Shown piece after piece: positions 60,559 through 64,000 of a stretch of DNA of 64,000 nucleotides. Location: assembly GCF_900110375.1 (NCBI RefSeq), contig NZ_FODN01000009.1, positions 1 through 64,000 of the forward strand, read 5' to 3'. How positions within the stretch are numbered: position 1 is the stretch's first letter; the number at the start of each line of letters is the position of its first letter. The notes beneath the pieces are model-generated. The model was not told the DNA's origin, searched no databases, and was given only the letters and a program-made list of their open reading frames with translations. Position numbers and translations under genes: made by a program. Source of the stretch: Flavobacterium sinopsychrotolerans (GTDB taxonomy: Bacteria > Bacteroidota > Bacteroidia > Flavobacteriales > Flavobacteriaceae).

Positions 60559-63500
60559 CTATTTCTCAATAGTTTTTATTCTGATTCCTTTGGTGTGACT
60601 GCTAAATTCAGGCGCATACATACTTTGAATAGTTGTAATTCCATTTGAGAAATCACCACTGTTATTTACCCGAACATCGTATTCCAGAACATAAGTTCCT
60701 TTGTTTATTTGGTCAAAAAAGAAATGAGTTGCGGCATCTTTTGTGCTTTTATAAAAACCCAATCCATCTTTGTATTGGTAAGCTGAAAGCACATCTACGG
60801 GTTCAAAACAAGAAGCACGCATGTCTTTTAAATGCACAAATTCCATATCTTCTTTGGCAGAAATTACTAATCTAACTGTAACTAAATCTCCAATTTTTAA
60901 TGGATTATTTGAATTGATTCGTTCCAATATTTCTCCTTTGCCAGTATTTTTCTTTACATACAATTCTTTGGAAACTGATAATGCAGTGCCAGAATTGGTT
61001 TTTATTTTATCTAATTCTTCAAAGTATTGCCAGTAAACACCTCCAAAACCAGGAACTTTCGATTTGTTTTCGATAGAAATATTTGCCATATCTTTTTTGA
61101 TTTCTTCTGCTTTCCAATTGAGCTTTACGTAACCTGTTTCTGCTTCTTTTTCGTTTTCAGCTAATTTTTTAGTCAATATTTTCTCGGTTCCAATTTTAAA
61201 AATTGTGTTGTCTTTGACGCTCAACCAATCGGTTCCTTGCATCAATAAAGCATAAATTGCTTCGGTGGTGGATTTTGTGGTCGGCCAGTTTTTGCTTTGC
61301 TTGTTTTTTAATAACCAAACCTTCATGGCGTCTACTGATTTGGTATCATTACCAATTTCGGCGAAGGCCTCAATCAAGAGTGCTTGGGTTTCTATCGGGG
61401 CCTGATACCAATACCAGCCTGATTTGTGGGCAATCCAATACATTCCCCAATCATCGTTGTTAGAAGCGGTTTCTTTTAAACTTTCTAGAATTTTTTTGGC
61501 AGTTTCTTTTTCGCCAAAGCGATTTAAAGTCAAAGCAGCCAATCCTTTTTCATATAAAGAGTAAGTCAACCAATCTTTTTTAGCGGTTTCGAGATACAAT
61601 TTAGTTGCTTTTTTTAACGTGTCCGAAAGTGGATAATTTTCAAGGTAGAAACTTCTGGTATATAAATAATGTAAATCGGAATGTGGATTGAACCAAATCA
61701 ATTTTTCGGTTGTTTTTAATTTTTCCGTTCTGGTTTTATGGTATTGTAAAAATTTTTGGTCCAAAAACGGAATTCCGGTTGCGGAAATTTGTTTGATTTT
61801 GGAAGTGGTATTTTCATTATTACTTAGTTTCGAAAGATGTCCTAAACCTGCCAAAATATGTCTGGTTATGTATTCATTTTCGGTACTTCCTTCAAACCAT
61901 GTGAAACCTCCAGATGAAATTTGTTTTTGTTTCAGCTTATCAAAAGTTGTTTCTTGTGCATTTTTCATTTTTTCCAAATCGAAAAGTAAAGCAAGATTTT
62001 TCTTTTTCTCTTCTTCGCTTTGAGCATCATTTATCCAAGGAGTTTCAGCAAGAATCATTGCTTTCAGTTCCTCGTTTTCTTCCAGTTTCGAATTCAATTT
62101 TCCGTTTTTTCTCCAAGTTTCGAATAGATTAGAGATTTTTGGATTGCTTGAAATAATTTCAGAAGCGAGAGCATTCGCATAATATCGAGCAAAGGTCTGC
62201 TCGGCGCTTTCGTGTTCGTATTCCATCAAATACTGTAACGACTGAATGGCAATCCAAGCTGGATTTGATGTGTATTCTAACGTAAATTGATGGTTTCGTA
62301 AAGTGGTCGAACTGTTGTTTTTTAGGTTTTCGAAGGTGTATTCTTTCTTGGAATTATCTCGGACCCAAATTGGAATACTTTCGGTAACCAGCATGTTATT
62401 GGTCAAAACGGGCAGTATGTTTTCTTCACCATCCGAAAAGTTTCCTGCTTTCGCCAAAACTTTATACTGAACCCCTTGAAGACCTTCTGGAATATAGATT
62501 TTCCAATTCACGGTTGTATTTCCAAAAGGAGCAATTTTGAAGTTTTTTACTGTATTTGCGTTTTCCATTTTAACATCGATTGGCTGCATTGTGGTCGCAT
62601 CAAAGAGTTGCAAAAGAGCAATTCCAGTTTTGGCTTCATTGGTAATGTTTGCCACCTTTGCGGTGATGACTATCGAATCTTTCTCTCGGAAAAAACGAGG
62701 GAAATTTGGTGTAACCATTAACTCTTTTTGAGTAATCACATTTTTTTCTACATAACCAGAAACGGCCTCTTTGTTGTGCGCCAACAATCGGAGTTTCCAA
62801 GCAGTCAAAGCTTCAGGCGAAGTAAAATTGAAACTTACTTTTCCTTTCGCATCTGTTTTTAAATTCGGATAAAAGAAAGCAGTTTCCGAGAGGTTTTTTC
62901 TGGCTTTCACTTGAGTCAAGGCTTCTAATGCTTTTTTGGTAGTGATGATAATGACGCCGTTAGCTCCTTTGCTTCCGTATAATGCAGAGGCTTTTTCACC
63001 TTTTAGAACATCAATAGCAATAATGTCGGAGGGTGAAATTAATCTGAATTGTTCTTCAGTTGTTGGTTCGCCATCAACGATATACAAGGCATTTTTGTAG
63101 TTACCTGAAATACTTGAGTTTCCTCTAATTGTTATTCCACTAGCTTTTCCTTCTAATTTCATCTCGATTCCTGCACTGTTATAAATTTGATTGTCTGCTT
63201 CTTCTAGAACTACCGGTGCAGCCGCAGTTAAAGATTTCTTTTTTACACTACCATATCCCACAACAATTACTTCTTCTAAGCTATTACTGGATTCCTCTAA
63301 CTGCACATCAATTATGTTTGAGTCAATTGTGATTTTCTGAGATTCGAACCCAATATAGGAGAACGTTAGTTCTTCGCCAGTTGCAGCTTCTATTTGGTAA
63401 AACCCATCAAAATCAGTTGATGTGCCTCGTTCAAGCCCATTCACAATAACACTCACGCCCGCTAATGGTTCTTGGCCGTCAGAAACTATCCCTGAAATCA

Positions 63501-64000
63501 TTTTTGAATTTAGCGGTTTTTTACTTTTATTATTTAGCTGTTTTTGGTATTCTTTTAGTTGCATTGTTGTGAAAGAATCGTTTATGTTGAATCCAAACCA
63601 CATTAATTTGGTAGTTTCGTAATTCAGGTCTATGCGATTTAAAATAGGATTCAGATTCCGAATGTAACTCGATGTCTTATCAAATCCTAAACTCGTTTTA
63701 AAGTTATCAGAGTTGTAGTTATAGCCATTAAATTTCAAACCATTCCAATCTCTTTTGGCAAACTGATCTAACGAACTGTCATACATTGAGGCCAAAACTT
63801 CAGCTTCTTTAGTAGTGTTAGATGTTTTTAATTGAAATGACCAATTTTCAGTGCTTCCGGGTTGTATTTTGTTTCTAAAACTTTCTACAGTAAATTCTAA
63901 TTTGGGTTCTTCTTCTTTGAGAATTACTTCTATTTGGTCGTAGAAAGTTTGATTTTCAAAAATACTTTCAAAACCGATCTTCATACTTTTTTCAAATTCT
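60559..64000 (-). CDS. alpha-2-macroglobulin-like protein with TonB-plug insertion (5' end outside window)
   Basis: Frame open to the window edge, so the N-terminus is missing (an apparent Met near 63984 is internal). Visible in order: an MG-type region; a carboxypeptidase-regulatory-like domain (ISGIVSDGQEPLAGVSV); a TonB-plug-like segment (ITIRGNSSISG ... YGSKGANGVIIITTKK); a sheet domain starting FNFTSPEALTAWKLRLLAHN; the thioester/complement-like helical domain (LMEYEHESAEQTFARYYANALA); and the C-terminal receptor-like domain. The thioester Cys is Ser (codons at 62197-62208 encode SAEQ in place of CxEQ). Probably outer-membrane linked; function unclear, perhaps protease trapping without covalent capture. 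Confidence 0.85.
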   Translation of the reverse strand, partial: EFEKSMKIGFESIFENQTFYDQIEVILKEEEPKLEFTVESFRNKIQPGSTENWSFQLKTSNTTKEAEVLASMYDSSLDQFAKRDWNGLKFNGYNYNSDNFKTSLGFDKTSSYIRNLNPILNRIDLNYETTKLMWFGFNINDSFTTMQLKEYQKQLNNKSKKPLNSKMISGIVSDGQEPLAGVSVIVNGLERGTSTDFDGFYQIEAATGEELTFSYIGFESQKITIDSNIIDVQLEESSNSLEEVIVVGYGSVKKKSLTAAAPVVLEEADNQIYNSAGIEMKLEGKASGITIRGNSSISGNYKNALYIVDGEPTTEEQFRLISPSDIIAIDVLKGEKASALYGSKGANGVIIITTKKALEALTQVKARKNLSETAFFYPNLKTDAKGKVSFNFTSPEALTAWKLRLLAHNKEAVSGYVEKNVITQKELMVTPNFPRFFREKDSIVITAKVANITNEAKTGIALLQLFDATTMQPIDVKMENANTVKNFKIAPFGNTTVNWKIYIPEGLQGVQYKVLAKAGNFSDGEENILPVLTNNMLVTESIPIWVRDNSKKEYTFENLKNNSSTTLRNHQFTLEYTSNPAWIAIQSLQYLMEYEHESAEQTFARYYANALASEIISSNPKISNLFETWRKNGKLNSKLEENEELKAMILAETPWINDAQSEEEKKKNLALLFDLEKMKNAQETTFDKLKQKQISSGGFTWFEGSTENEYITRHILAGLGHLSKLSNNENTTSKIKQISATGIPFLDQKFLQYHKTRTEKLKTTEKLIWFNPHSDLHYLYTRSFYLENYPLSDTLKKATKLYLETAKKDWLTYSLYEKGLAALTLNRFGEKETAKKILESLKETASNNDDWGMYWIAHKSGWYWYQAPIETQALLIEAFAEIGNDTKSVDAMKVWLLKNKQSKNWPTTKSTTEAIYALLMQGTDWLSVKDNTIFKIGTEKILTKKLAENEKEAETGYVKLNWKAEEIKKDMANISIENKSKVPGFGGVYWQYFEELDKIKTNSGTALSVSKELYVKKNTGKGEILERINSNNPLKIGDLVTVRLVISAKEDMEFVHLKDMRASCFEPVDVLSAYQYKDGLGFYKSTKDAATHFFFDQINKGTYVLEYDVRVNNSGDFSNGITTIQSMYAPEFSSHTKGIRIKTIEK

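Overview
The window looks like a chromosomal segment of a Flavobacterium-type member of the Bacteroidetes. The evidence is low GC content, the PorU/PorV/GldJ type IX secretion and gliding genes, TAnnTTTG promoter boxes, few Shine-Dalgarno sites, T9SS sorting domains, and the gene order pdhC-pdhA-cdd-porV-porU / gldJ-murF. Species identity cannot be read from the sequence alone.

Layout. 1-309: tail of an rRNA operon (5S rRNA and terminator). 310-1460: no intact gene, but a heavily decayed IS3-family transposase. 1461-6756: miaE, a glycosyltransferase, pyruvate dehydrogenase E2 and E1-alpha, and cytidine deaminase. 6831-15154: porV and porU divergent from gldJ and murF. 15338-20551: tRNA-Val, folC, an ExbB/ExbD/TonB-like set with palindromic repeats, and a glutamate/leucine-type dehydrogenase. 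20656-36580: housekeeping and accessory genes (acyl-CoA dehydrogenase, NRDE protein, ATP-grasp protein, LysE-like exporter, M28 peptidase, SDR, SprT-like, MlaF/MlaE pair, GT2 and methyltransferase, KAS III-like synthase, gcvP).

36728-43303 is the least ordinary region. After a divergent UbiA-like membrane protein come a 130-aa orphan, a TPR-histidine kinase and LytTR response regulator pair, and three cytoplasmic-looking orphan proteins (417, 141 and 169 aa). The 169-aa protein carries a Cys-His-Asp arrangement resembling the YopT/AvrPphB (C58) papain-like proteases. I consider this cassette the best candidate for an undescribed system: a two-component switch next to a set of effector-like or self-assembling proteins. 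That function is inference. A repeat-rich 0.5-kb stretch follows it.

43821-48489: a Dcp-like M3 peptidase, an acidic protein of unknown function, purE and purK. 48753-56413 forms a second accessory cassette: an AraC-type regulator, a small secreted protein, a 1653-aa T9SS-exported repeat protein and an outer-membrane barrel. A pair of direct half-sites 21 bp apart, typical of AraC-family operators, lies just upstream of the small secreted protein. 56821-60495: hpt, adk, a CNNM/CorC-type membrane protein and obg. The window ends inside an alpha-2-macroglobulin-like gene that has a carboxypeptidase-regulatory/TonB-plug insertion and Ser in place of the thioester Cys.

Within the window, the T9SS parts (PorU sortase, PorV shuttle, GldJ) and a T9SS cargo (the 1653-aa protein) can be linked directly by their domains. 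Other functional links rest on operon spacing and family knowledge.
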